A stretch of 64,000 nt of DNA from Beta vulgaris subsp. vulgaris. Lineage: Eukaryota; Streptophyta; Magnoliopsida; Caryophyllales; Amaranthaceae. The stretch covers positions 64,211,555 through 64,275,554 of the forward strand of contig NC_079202.1 in the NCBI RefSeq assembly GCF_026745355.1. Direction: 5' to 3'. The notes below the pieces were generated by a model that saw only the letters and a list, made by a program, of their open reading frames with translations, was not told the origin of the DNA and ran no database searches. Below, in pieces: positions 37,260 through 48,900 of the stretch; positions within the stretch are counted from its first letter, which is position 1, and each line of letters starts with the position of its first letter. Made by a program: the position numbers and the translations under genes.

Positions 37260-37782
37260 CTAGCCTTCATATGCACGCGATGCGTGCGTTAATTTCAAAA
37301 TTTGTTATTCTATTAGATACTCCATTCGTACTTTATTTATGATTAAACTTAAATGTGAAAAATTCAACAGTTAGATGAATTTAGATATATTAATTCGCTA
37401 ATGTAAAAAACATAAAAAGGTTGTGAGTGATTGTTAACATTAATTTTTTGTGAATGAATATTGAACAGAAAGAACAAAAATAATGAGTTGGTTTAACTGA
37501 ATTAGAGAGTATCAAAGGTAGTGAATGTTCATACTTTTCATGTGCACGCTATGTATGCCATCTTTTTTTATAAGGTATAATTATTTTTGCCCATTTAATT
37601 TTTGATTGAAGTATTTGATGCATATACCATTTTAAACTTGTTTTAAATGGCAAGTTGGAATGAGAATTTTAAAATGATTTGCTTTTGTAATTTTTTTCAT
37701 TTCATTAATTAGATCATTAAGGGTGTCTTAGTCACTTCAAAAGAGGACACCACACCTCCTCTCTTGGCTTATATAATAGAGA
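37260..37782 (-). mobile_element. Non-autonomous Helitron, 523 bp
   Basis: On the minus strand it starts TCTCTATTATATAAGCC at 37782 and ends with the palindrome CGCACGCATCGCGTGC, then a short spacer and CTAG at 37263-37260, with A/T flanks. The 5' end shares the block following TATAAG with the Helitron at 10418-11518. A second GTGCACGCTATGTATGC-like palindrome at about 37543 may be an older internal terminus. Confidence 0.7.
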
Positions 37783-38211
37783 TCAAGCAAATGAGTTGGC
37801 AAGAAATGCCAATTTGACCATATCAAACTCGTTAGAAGGGGGTGAAGTGATATATAGTTAGACTAAGGTTCACTTAAAGGGGGGGTTTTTGGAGCAAGTC
37901 TAATAGATTAGAATTAGTTAGCCAATTCTCAACCAAAACGAAATGTTCTAGCCATCCCCCAATTTTCTAACAAATGTCTTTCCTAAGAATCTCGCGTAGA
38001 GGGAGGATTTAATTTTGCATTTGAGAATCTTTGATTATTAGTTTACACTCAAATAAAGTATAATGGATTAAGTATTTTTTGGCGAATAAGTTGAACCTAT
38101 AGGTTGTTATGATATGTAAGAATTTTCCATCATAATACAACAATGAATGCTTTGTTTAAAATAATGGTTATACTTAGCCCAAGACCACCAATACGTTTTG
38201 GTTTATAGATC

Positions 38212-38313
38212 TTATTCCAACTTTTGATATTTGAGGGTGAGGGTTTGCGACAAAGATCTTCTTAAAGGAGGTAAAGAGGTAGCCACCTTTGGGATTCAAA
38301 AACTTGCGTGGTG
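38212..38313 (-). pseudogene. Duplicated fragment of OGG1 exon 1
   Basis: About 100 bp closely repeat 34690-34800 of OGG1 exon 1, in the same orientation. The minus-strand reading TPRKFLNPKGGYLFTSFKK corresponds to TPRKFLKPKGGDLFTSSKK of OGG1. A deletion of about 16 bp relative to the parent shifts the frame. No other OGG1 exon lies nearby, so this is a dead partial copy. Confidence 0.85.
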
Positions 38314-38929
38314 TCAGTGGTCGGTTGGTGGTGTTAATTGGTTGTGGTGGTCGCAAGGTGGCTCACTGATGTTCCGCACTGGTGGTGGTGGCTCACTGGT
38401 GTTCCCCACTCCCTTTAATCCCCACTATTCCATTTAATTAATCCCCTACTTAAATTTTTGCCTAGGTAACCACAATTTTCAAAAGCGTAACATGTAAAAA
38501 AAATGGAGAAAATAGTTAGTTTTTATATAATGTAGTTAATTTTCGTATGATATAATGAATTCTATTTCCTAATATAATAAGTTTTATCTCTATTATATAA
38601 GGCAACACATGGGGGACACCAAAAAACAGAAAAAAAAGAGAATAACTAACTATTTAGGGGAAAGTAGGACATTTAAACTAAGAGAACGTATTGGGTCAGA
38701 CTCGTCCGACCATAATCTTTGGTCGGACGACTTTCAGGTGGTTCCAATTTTTTTTCAGTTAGTCTTAATTTTTTTCAAGTAGTCTTCATTTTTTTCAGGT
38801 AGTCTTCATTTTTTTTCAGTTAGTCCATTATTTCTTTCAGTTGGCCCATTATTTCTTTCAGTTGGTCCATTTTTTGTTTCAGTTGATCCATTATTTGTTT
38901 CAGTTGGTATACATATTACGAAACAAAGT

Positions 38930-39085
38930 CCAACTGAAACAAAACAAAGTCCGACTGAAAGAAAACAAAGTCCAACTGAAAAAAAACAAAGTCCAACTGA
39001 AAGAAAACAAAGTCCAACTGAAAAAAACAAAGTCCAACTGAAAGAAAACAAAGTCCAACTGAAACAAAACAAAGTCCAACTGAAA
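38930..39085. repeat. 20-bp minisatellite (ACAAAGTCCAACTGAAA), 8 copies
   Basis: Eight units of 20-21 bp run in tandem. The preceding 38740-38905 stretch carries looser copies in inverted orientation (TTTCAGTTGGTCCATT), so the two blocks can pair. Confidence 0.9.
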
Positions 39086-39192
39086 AAAAAACAAAACACT
39101 AACCTCTGCTTTCTCTCACTTTCTCCTTCTTCTTCATTCCTCTTAGCTGATTTTTTTCTTCTTTGTTAGATCAATAAAGCATAATATGAACA

Positions 39193-39481
39193 TACCTGAT
39201 TCAGCCATGGGTGCCAAGCACACTGTACAACACTGCCAGTTGGGGGAGATTTCAATCTTTGATACTAATTCAAGTTTTTCCCTATTATAAAAGCATAACA
39301 ACCCTCCCGTTGGGCTATCTCTCTCTAGAGATGTATCATAAATGCGATATTTGTTTGAGCATAGTGATTTGGCAATTCCTCGCACATCAAAGCTTCTAGA
39401 AAGTAGATGACGACTATCAGTTGAAAGTTTCAACCCAGTAATATCATCTGAATGTACCCTTGAATATGAGATTGGATCCAT
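39193..39481 (-). pseudogene. Captured fragment of a WDR70-like WD40 gene
   Basis: The minus-strand reading contains HSDDITGLKLSTDSRHLLSR followed later by TGGLLCFYNREKLELVSKIE. This order is found in WDR70 (gastrulation-defective-like) WD40 proteins. The expected stretch between them is replaced by about 17 unrelated residues. One extra C in a C-run near 39245 shifts the frame; reading past it recovers SVVQCAWHPWLNQ, followed exactly by a GT splice donor at about 39193. The fragment thus came from genomic DNA with an intron. It cannot make a WD40 propeller. Confidence 0.75.
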
Positions 39482-39927
39482 GAAATGAAATGAGAGAGAA
39501 AGAGAGGAGAAGAAGTTAAAAAATCAACCCGTCCGACGGAAAGTGTTGGGTCAGACGGTCTGACCCAATACTTTCACTTAAACTAAACATCAGTTTTTTG
39601 AGAAAATAAAATACAAAGACAGTTTTCTATCCAATTAATTTTATTTTCAACTTCATTTGTTATCACACATTATCACACGCATTGCGTGCATGTAAGACTA
39701 GTTCGAATAATAGGGAAGCCCTTTGTTTGTTTAACCTCGGCCAAAGTCAGAAACTCAGAATCAGACAAGGAGGTCGCAAGCAAGTGAGCAGGACACGATT
39801 CTCGCCTTTTTTAACATTCTCTCTCCTTCCTAATCCTTCCCTTCGTCAATCAGTTTACTATATCCATCACAGACCCCACAGTTCTCCCTTCCTACTTTCA
39901 GTATCAGTATCAGTATTTGCTGCTGCA

Positions 39928-42900
39928 ATGCCAACTTCTCCATCAGGTACTCCCATCTTTTCCCACTCAATTGCTCGATTGGCCGATTTTACGTTGCCCT
40001 AATTTTTTCAATTTCGCGCAGACGCTGGGCACAAAAGGCGGAGAGCGAGAGGGCCGAAGATCACGAAACGGCACCGTGGCGGCGACGAGGAAGAAGAAGA
40101 CGAGGAAGAAGAGAACGAGGTTGCGGTGGAGGCAGATGAAGACGAGGACCTCCACCCTAACCCTAAGAATGTCCAAGTCCCCAGAACTAGGGCTGTCTCT
40201 GAACTCGAGGTGATTTCTGGCAGCGGCACCCGGATTTCGGACTTCCCCGCAGCTGTGAAGTATGACGTGAACCGGCCACATTCGTCCATTTTGGCCATTG
40301 CTGCTGCTGAAAGAGAGAGTGAAAACAAGGGACAGGGGCAGGGCGGGGGCGGGGGCGTTGTTTTAGAAAATATATCATACGGGCAGCTTCAGGTGTTGTC
40401 CGCTGTGCCAGCAGAGTGTCCCGCTCTGGTAGGTCCGGGTTCATTAGATCAGGAGAGTCCAATTGTGATTTCTCCTCCTCCCATTATGGAGGGTAGGGGT
40501 GTGGTTAAGAGGTTTTGGAACAGGCTCCATGTTCTTCCGTTTCACGCAGGTTTTCCTCTCTGACTCATTGTATTTGTTTTCTCATATACTTTAATTCCCT
40601 TTTGTTGGTATGCATAGATTAAAATTGTTATGCTAAATGTATTAATTATCAAGCTATCTATTGCTCGCTGCATATGTAATCTGTATCACTATATGGGTCT
40701 TGAGATGGTGTTAAACTATCAATTGCTGGTTGACTTGAGCCAAAACATGTCTAGCTTTTTAAGAAACAACTTTGGAAAGTGTATCAACTTTAAATAACTT
40801 CAGGTTTTTCTAATCGTGCCTCCACTTTGACTGTCGGGGGGTTTAATATTGGTAGCGAAACCCCCTTCTGCCTATATGATAGAGGAATAGAGAGAGGAAA
40901 TGGATACTGGAAATTTCATTGTAGGGTACTGTATTTCTAGCTAACTTCAGGTCATGCTTGGCTATCTATGATTTTGGTTCAAGTGTTTATTAAAATTTAA
41001 CTTCAGTCTTTTATCATAAAAAAAAGTTAAAAATTTCAACTGCAGTCCTTGCTGAATAGACTGAACATTCTGACTTTTGGCTTCTTCATGTGCAGAGTGG
41101 TTTCAATCAACAACAGTGCACAGGTTGGAAAGGCAAGTGGTGCCACATTTTTTTTCTGGCAAGTCCACTGAATATACTGCTGAGAAATACCTGGATTGTC
41201 GTAATCTAATAGTTGCCAAATACATGGAGAACTTGGAGAAGAGGTTATCGATTGGTGATTGCCAAGAATTGGATGTTGGTGTTGATAATGAAGATCTCAG
41301 TCGTATCTTCCGTTTCCTTGATCATTGGGGAATCATTAACTATTGTGCTCCACTGCCTCCTCATGAATCTTGGAGTATTGAGTCATATCTGAGAGAGGAT
41401 CCAAATGGTGAAGTTCATGTGCCATCAGCTATGTTGAAGTCCATTGATAGTCTGATCAAGTTTGACCTTCCAAAATATAGGTTGAAGTCTTGCAATTTCT
41501 CCTTATCATTATCATCAAACTCCCATGATCTTGCAGACTTAGACAGTAGAATACGGGAAATGTTGTCAGAAAATCACTGTAACTTTTGTTCTCGGCCCCT
41601 GTTAGTTGTGTATTATCAATCAGTGAAGGAGGTAATCTTTTATTCATGTTCATTTGGCGATTACATTTATTTATTGCCATGCTCCCTTTCATTTCTTATT
41701 TATAGGCATTCTTTTTGAAAATCTATGCTACTTTGTCTTATTAGTTGAAAGATGCATACGTATAGATACCTTTATTTCTGAGATTGGGGGGGGGGGGGTT
41801 CTTTGTAAATACTTCCACTTTCTGGAACATAACCCTAGTGTGTTGGTTGGCCAGAATGAAATGAGAGATATTGTGTTGTTTGAACTTTGTTAAAATGAGT
41901 TCTTATTAAAGATATCTGTCAGTAACTTAGAGTGTTCTGTGTAAGTTTTTAGTTTATTTCTGCTGCCAGTATAGTTGATTATAGAGGTCTTCCTTCTGAT
42001 GACAAGGAAATTATTTATTCTAAATTTACTTCATGGGGCTAATTGTAAACGAGAATATGAAATATAAAAGGGAAAGGAAGAAGATTGATCTAGGCTTCTA
42101 TTTTAAGGTCCTATTTGATTGAACTTAAATGGAAGGATAGGATTCAAGAAAAAGAGAGACAAAAGCTCTAATGAGAAATCTTTCTATTATTGATGTTGTT
42201 TGGTTGGCTATGGGAAATTATATATATTCCTATGTTGGTGTTTGGTTAATTTAAAAAATAATACCCCTATTTCAACCTTTCTTCCCCACTTTCATTTCCT
42301 CTTCTCACACTAAGGGTGCATCCTATAAGCTTATATGCCCTTAATGTAACCTTTTGAACTTATTGTGTTGATGTGGGTAGCCCTTATTTCCAAACTTACC
42401 TCTTAGCCCTAAATTTAACTTATCCGAACTTTTGTTATTTATGTCTCTAATTGTGCCAGCTGCCCTCATATTACTAGTGTGTGAAAAGGCATGCCTAACC
42501 CTTATATCCAGTGATGTATAAAAAGGTGCGCCTAGGCACTGAAGACCTTGGTGCTCCTACCTAAATGTTAAAAGAAGGTTTGTCATGGTGATTTTGAATG
42601 GAAGTAAATTAAAGGCGGCAACGCGACGAGGTGTGAAGTTGCAATGGTTGAAATCAGTATCAGTCAATGAGATGTTGAATTGGAGGCCTTACTATTTAAA
42701 GTTACTAATTGATGTGTTTTTTCTTGAGGAGCTGGAGGCGAGTAAGATGGTATGGTTGAAGGACCTGTATCGGCGACTTTAAGTGACTTTCGGGATATGG
42801 CTTTTATGTTCACCATGAATGATAATAGCCAAATTCTTTCCTCCTTTTCTTTGTTCCCCTTTCAATTTTTATCCTTTTCTTTTTTTCCCTTTCCAGTCTA

Positions 42901-45900
42901 TGTTTTAGATTTTGGATGTTAGTAATTGTCTTTCGGGGCGGGATAATAGGGGTATATGAGTGGAATTTTGGTCTCTCTTGTTTCAATCTTTTGACTTCCG
43001 TACCCATTTTCTTTTTACTTTAGATATTCCTATCATTTAAGTTTTCTTTTGGGCGGGGCCAAGAATCATCCCTTTTTCTTTTACATTTTGGCGTACTCCT
43101 ATGGGAAAGTTTTCTAGTGCGTTGTAGATTCTTATCCAGTACTTGTATCATTTGATGATGCCAAATACAGCCCCTCTAAGAGGTATCTTCTCTTATGAAA
43201 CTCGAAAAAGAACCATCCCTCTATTCCTTATGAATTGCATTATTCTAACGTTATTCCAGTACGAAGTTGGATTCAATTCCGGGAACGGGAAGTGCTACCT
43301 ATGGTGAATCGGGTATGATAGGTTCTATTTCTTTACCTTAGTTTTTTTTAATGAAATCATGAAATTGAAGTCATGAAATGAAAGCAAAAAACTCATTTGA
43401 GAGCAATATTCTTTTCTGTTTCTCTAGTCTACCATTCTATCATAGGAACACACGCTTTGTTTTTTTTTTGAAAACGAAAAAAGTACGAAGAAAAAAAAGA
43501 AAAGGTGCACCCTTACTTTACTAAGGGGGAAAATGGGGCCTATATTCCAAGAATATAGCTAGTCTAATGTCAAAGAGATAAAGATGGGTGTATTAAATAA
43601 AAGAAATACAACGAAAATGCTTTCTGTATCCACGCACGGTCTCCCTCCATCCCCTGTTTTTCTTTTCCTTTTTCCACCATTGGAATAGATGGAATCTTGA
43701 AAGTTTCAAGGTACCACCTACAAAAAATTAAAAAATGAAACATAGCCATAGTTTTGGAAGTGTGAGGCAGTATAAAACCCACTACTTTTAAGATTTATTA
43801 TCGTTAATATGTCGTAAATTGCAAATCTAGGGTTCTCAATCTATCCTCTAAATCTAGTTTTACCTTTATTTTCTCGGGTCGCTTAAATTCCCAAATTGTT
43901 TAGTGACCTTCGACAATTTGGATGTTTGGCATGTGTTTCCGTATATCCGATTTAGGTTGCCGGTTGGAGCTCTGATCCATGACCTGGGTAACATCGGTCT
44001 ATGCTTTATATGAGGGGAAGTCTTTGAGAGAAGACTATCCTAATCTAGTGTTTACCTTTATTCTTAATTTTTTTTTTCCAGGTTCCTTGTTAACTTTGTG
44101 CTCCTTAGGCTTCTCAATTATCTTATGCTACATTTAGGCGTCATACATTTGGCGGTTGAATTTGATCACCAAGTCTTTGGTCTAGAGCCTTTTGTGTTTG
44201 ATTCAAACAAATGTCAAGGAAGAGGTGGTAGCCTTATCATGTTGCGTGGTGAAGATGAGGTTGTAGTTATCCTAGGTAAAATGGTTGGTTTAGGTTACAG
44301 CAGTTTTTTTTTTTTTATAAATTTGTTTGAGATTTGTGATTAGTTTTAATAAGATTAAGGCTTTGACGTTATTGTTGTTGTTGATCGACATTTGTGATTG
44401 ATGGTGGACTGGTGGGTTAACAGGATTGAGGATGATGACTATGGCAGGATTATGATTTCGGATTTTGATAGGGTTACATTTACGATGTCTTGAAATTGCT
44501 AAACGATGATGGTGTTACTGAGATTGGTGTGGTGACTCGTGCATTCTGTTGGTGGAGGGTCAAGAGTGGTGGGTGCTTTCTTAATAAAATAAGGGATTTT
44601 AAGGGGGGGGGGGGTCAATGTAGAAGGGTTGGCTTGATCTCTTTAACGGCAAAAGGGTTGGGGAAAACTAAGGTAATCTGAACCAAACAAGCAGATTGGA
44701 ACCAAGGCTCTTTACTGCTATTTTGTCTATATTTCCTTCCCTTTTCCATACTCCGCACACGGCTCCCAAAGCTTTTCTCTATGGAGGCTTTTGATACCTC
44801 AAGTTTAATTCATTACCAATGGTTCAATATTTATTATTTCAAGGGGGCATTTGAGATGGTTTAGAACATTTGCAAACATTTTACTTCAAGAAAAAGGCTT
44901 TTCTTTCAAGGAGGCAAAGAGAACAGAAAGCATTGTCTTAACTCATATAGACTTTGATGATGCTTTTTTAGCTTCAGTTTCGTCTCCTAGATTTATGATT
45001 TAGTTTCAAACTCTCACTTAAGTTCCTTAATTTCCACATGTATAGTTTGCTACCACAATTTGGTCCACTAGTCAAGTACATTAGTTCTCCAAACCTTTTT
45101 TTTTCCAAGAAACTATCCCATGTCCAAAATAAAGTTGACTATTTTACCCGAGTCCATCACCCTTTTGTGTCATAACGAGCAAGTCATTGGTAAATATACT
45201 CATGCATGCCATTTGGCTCCTCTCTAGGGTCATTTTCTTGGAAGTTGGCTCTGGTACAATGAACGGTGATTAAACAAGCCAAAAAGATGAATCAGCTAAA
45301 GGCCACAGTGACCTACAATTTTTCGTCATCTATTAAGAAAAAATTCATAATCCAGACCATCTCTTGTAGCTAAGCACCATATAAATCATTTACTTCACTG
45401 TGGCCCCCAGCCATATAATCTCCGCTTAGGACGCTGAATCTATCTGGACACAACAAGGATCTTTGACAAGGACAAGTGATGTGAATGGATAATTGATAGA
45501 CTAGATGTATAGAGCTACCCGAGTCCAGGCTCCATCCATGAAATCTCTTGGATACTTTCTCTGACAAGTGTTACTTGCAGCATATTTGTACAGTGGCTTT
45601 GGGAACATAGTATGTTTATCAGCTTGTTGAACTACTCTGCTGGTAGAGAACTAGAAAGCAGGGTAATACTTAGTGGTTTATTTGTTGTTGACTTTCCTGT
45701 TATGCAAACTGTGTTATGAAAGAGGCCTCTATCATTTATTGTCATATTGTAGTTAGTGATGTCATTTATTGTCATATTGTAGTTAGTGATGTAAGGATCA
45801 AATAGTAAGACAACAGAGGCATAGTGCAACGAAAAGGCCATGTTACATGACTACATGAGAGGAAAGTTAGAGTAACTCTATCATAGATGTCTCTGTGTGT

Positions 45901-48900
45901 GTGTGTGTGTGTGTGTTGGGGGGGGGATCATTTGTGATAGAAAGAGGCATCATGCGTCGCAAGGTGCCGAAACCTTTTATATTATCTGTTAGATGTCTAA
46001 TTACCCTTCTACGCGAGTAAGAGAACATAAAGGTTATCTTTCTTTATTAGTATGAACTTTTGTCCATCGGATGTGCTTCATCCACTTTTGTGCCTAGTAG
46101 TTTCCTATTTCCATTTTGGTGCTATTAGTGTTCACCTTGGTGACCCACAATTAACTTTGTTATTGTCCCCATTGAACCAATTCTTTTAGGATTCTTATAA
46201 GCAATATCTTATATGTCATTTTCTATTTATGTTATCACATCTGAACTCACAAATATGTTGAGTTGGGTTCATGCCATGTCGACAAAATGGGTCAAATCTA
46301 AGGTGCTTATCAAACTGGTTGAAGAAGTAAACCATAATTTTACTTTATTCTACCTATATGACTCGTTCAATCCATTTGCTTTTCAAATTATCTTTCTTTT
46401 TTGCTTTTTTTATGGAGAGAATAAGTTGACCATAAACAAATAGTTGTATTCACTTTTTTTGGTTTATGTTTACTGTACATCTTTATTATCTCTTATGTAA
46501 TAGAATAATATTCATGATCTCGAATAATTTCTTTGGGATGTTTATACTTCAATGGGTTAAAAAATCAATAATTAGGAGAGAGTTCTTTACATCCATTGGG
46601 AGTTTGAACATGTTAAAATGAAATTAGGTAAATAACTGCACCAAAGTGAAATTACATGGCATAATGGTGGAATTTTTTCTAAAACATAAAGTCATCATAA
46701 TTAAATTAGTGATTGCACATGACACCAGATGACGAGAGTCAATATTCGTCAGACCTTGGGCATGAAAGTGGAAATCTTTTCTTATATATATATTTCATCC
46801 CCTATTTGTTAGTTGCAACGCTTTGACCTTCACACTTGCCTAATATTGTTAACTATCTATTAGTGAAAATTATAGAAAGTTGATAGTGTGTTAATATACA
46901 TTGAGATAAATTCGACATGCTACATTTTAAAGTTTGTTTCATATATTGTTCAAAGATAATAGAGTCAAACTAAATATATGAATAGTGCAAAACTCGAAGC
47001 GTTGTGACTAATAAAAACAAAGGTAGTGTGTTTTATATATTATCTTCTTTAATACCCACTGGATGTAAGAAAGCTCTCATGTAAAGGTGGCTTGACCTTG
47101 CTGTTTTTAGTTGCCTGCAAATTTCTTGACCTTATGTCTTTTGTCAACAGGCTGATACATTGCTGTGTTCAGATTGTTATTATGAAGGGAGACTTGTTAT
47201 TGGTCATTCAAGTATGGATTTCACTAAGGTAGATCCCACAAAAGAGTATGGTGATCAAGACGGAGGCAGTTGGACGGATCAGGAAACACTTCTACTCCTT
47301 GAGGCGCTTGAAAGTTTTAATGATAGCTGGAATGACATTGCCGAGCATGTTGGAACTAAGTCAAAAGCACAATGCATACTTCACTTTCTTCGTTTGCCAG
47401 TGGAAGATGGTTTACTAGAAAAAGTAGAAGTTCCAAGCTCATATGGTAACACTAATGGGCTGTCCGAGGACACTAACAACAGTTTATATCTGAATGAAAA
47501 TTTTATCCCATCAGGTCCTTCCCCCTTTCCCCATTTACTCATATATTGTGAATTGATGCATCTATGGAGTTTTGTTTCACAGCATTTTTCTCTGTTCTGC
47601 TTTGTTTTTCTTATGCTAACAGATACACACCCATCTCTGATTTTTCCAGGACCCCATGATCATAATTCTGATTCAGAAATCAAGTTTCCATTTGTGAATT
47701 CTGAAAATCCTGTCATGACTCTGGTATGTGCGTACTGTTTGTTTTGCTTGTTTTTGTAGTGAATTTTATTGTATAGCAGTTCAAACATGTTCTTTCTTTT
47801 CTGTCTATCCTTCATCCTTCTGTATTTTGTTGCATGTATATGCTTAGGGAGAAAAAAGGAAAACAAATGTCAATATACTTTCTAGTAGTAGCAATTGCGA
47901 ATAATCAAATACAGGGGTGGGCGTTCTAGTGCATATATAAAACATCCCTACACTTAATGAGCATGAGCTGGGAGTATCAGTTGCATCATTATGCAGTAGG
48001 TGCTGCATGATTAAACAAGATCCATGGATGTCTAGTTACAAAAAATTGCTGTGTTTTGAGGATGGCATTTCTTCAAGAACAATGTCAGTTACAACAATAC
48101 ATAGATTTTGATACTATGCTAAAAAAGCTGGTCAAAATTCAACATTTCCTCGTTCTTGCTGAATTGGTGAAAACGAAGCAATGGAAGAACTCCATTGTGC
48201 ATAATTTCTAAATTCACTTTGCTTGCAATCTCTTGCATCGTCTTCTGGAGATAAGTAAAGTGGTAGCATTCATTAGTCTCAAATTTTACCCTTAATGAAG
48301 AAATAGAACCTGCTTGGTATTCCTTGATCATCAGCCCTGTTGAAAAGGTGTTAGTTTCTGGGACATTCAAAATGCTGTATCTTGCATGAATCCTATTGAG
48401 GAAGGAAGCCAAAACTTGTTTAGAATATCAAATCAGGCAAACAGCCAAACATCCAAGGGATTGGGAAAATAATGCTCTTATATGCTTGGCTGTCAAAGTT
48501 CTTCTAGCTTTAAAGATGGAGGGTCATTGATGGGGTCAGTGATCCTTTTGATAAGATTGATCGCAATGGTTTGTTAATTTTTTTACACTGCTTTAGCTAT
48601 CTCTATAAGATGGTTCCGAGTTTCCAATCGCATATAGGCTTTACATACTTGAAGCATTGACATTGACATTGACAGACATCCTAATCCTCTATTCTTCATA
48701 TTTATTATCTCATTCTGTGCTCCAATAATTTTTTGTTTTACATGTATGTTTATTGTTTGCCTCACTTTATTTTGGTTTTCTGTACATTTTAGTAATTACG
48801 CTTCCATGGCTCCAGCGGTTTTGACACGTAGTGCTTGTTTTCCAGGTTGCATTTTTGGCTTCTGCTGTAGGTCCAAGAGTTGCGGCTGCTTGTGCTCATG

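Larger units (their letters stand above)
38682..39577. mobile_element. Pack-MULE, 896 bp, inside the Helitron
   Basis: A perfect 9-bp TSD TTAAACTAA (38673-38681 and 39578-39586) flanks it. The empty site is visible in the sister Helitron. Terminal repeats GAGAACGTATTGGGTCAGAC and, inverted from the right, GTGAAAGTATTGGGTCAGAC match at 18 of 20 positions. The interior holds inverted CAACTGAAA/TTTCAGTTG arrays and a captured gene fragment. Confidence 0.88.
38587..39701 (+). mobile_element. Helitron (about 210 bp) interrupted by a Pack-MULE
   Basis: It begins TCTCTATTATATAAGGCAAC after an A. It ends CACGCATTGCGTGC, spacer, CTAG (39698-39701) before a T. Sequence outside the insert matches the 35012-35244 Helitron almost throughout. 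The right end lies about 226 bp upstream of the SWI3C start codon. Confidence 0.8.

Noticed and set aside
38806..39099. Phe/Trp/Ser-rich open frames near 38.8-39.1 kb
   Set aside because: They are translations of the 20-bp minisatellite and its inverted copies, not proteins.
40008..40462. Minus-strand Ser-rich frames opposite SWI3C exon 2
   Set aside because: They are antisense shadows of the acidic and Gly-rich SWI3C N-terminus.
43150..43330. Stretch that reads like organelle DNA in SWI3C intron 3
   Set aside because: I could not tie it to a particular plastid or mitochondrial gene, so it is mentioned but not called.
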